Below, one piece after another: positions 12,557-13,564 of a DNA stretch of 13,564 bases. The translations under genes and the position numbers were made by a program. Source of the stretch: AP-16 sp036395835 (GTDB lineage: Bacteria; Pseudomonadota; Alphaproteobacteria; Rhizobiales; Xanthobacteraceae); NCBI GenBank assembly GCA_036395835.1, contig DASWCW010000178.1, positions 1 through 13,564 of the forward strand. Reading direction: 5' to 3'. Numbering within the stretch: position 1 is the first letter of the stretch; the number at the start of each line of letters is the position of its first letter. The notes beneath the pieces are model-generated. The model did not search any database. It worked only from the letters and a program-made list of their open reading frames with translations, and was not told where the DNA came from.

Positions 12557-13564
<1,008 letters not shown>

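Overview
The window reads as chromosomal DNA of an alphaproteobacterium, most likely a rhizobial-type Hyphomicrobiales (Bradyrhizobium/Xanthobacteraceae-like). The reasons are high G+C, a usg gene next to a CIRCE-controlled groESL operon, a stand-alone CinA-N-type molybdopterin-binding protein beside xanthine phosphoribosyltransferase, and small rhizobial-style hypothetical proteins. Everything here is read by eye; no search was run.

Layout. (1) Bases 1 to about 4659 look like an accessory segment. It is less G+C-rich by eye and holds many very small or broken genes: a partial cold-shock-domain-like gene, divergent small genes that share a CATG start, a repeated palindromic element in two good copies plus a remnant, a secreted Rap1a/Tai-like protein, a frameshifted hypothetical gene with a strong terminator, a secreted Gly/His/Trp-rich protein with internal repeats, and a two-gene cassette (a TIGR04255-like gene and an unknown partner), both members frameshifted. 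The segment ends at the 3' end of a tRNA-Leu(UAA) gene, a classic integration site. (2) Bases 4660-6091, minus strand: tRNA-Leu, gpt and a cinA-like gene. (3) Bases 6234 to about 11519, plus strand: a membrane CHASE4-like/GGDEF/EAL cyclic-di-GMP protein (frameshifted inside GGDEF), an SDR oxidoreductase, a CNT nucleoside transporter and an LCM/TIGR00027-type methyltransferase. (4) Bases 11533-11802, minus strand: usg. (5) Bases 11961-13564: CIRCE operator, structured leader, groES and the first 336 codons of groEL.

The most notable global pattern is a set of single-base frame breaks, about seven in 13.5 kb, nearly all of the one-base-deletion type. They affect accessory genes and also apparently functional genes (the cyclic-di-GMP protein and the methyltransferase 3' end). 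This points to sequence/assembly error at least as strongly as to gene decay. The best candidates for new biology are the palindromic repeat family at 751-1381, the TIGR04255 cassette with its partner, the chimeric cold-shock gene with its overlapping divergent start, and the tRNA-bounded island as a whole.
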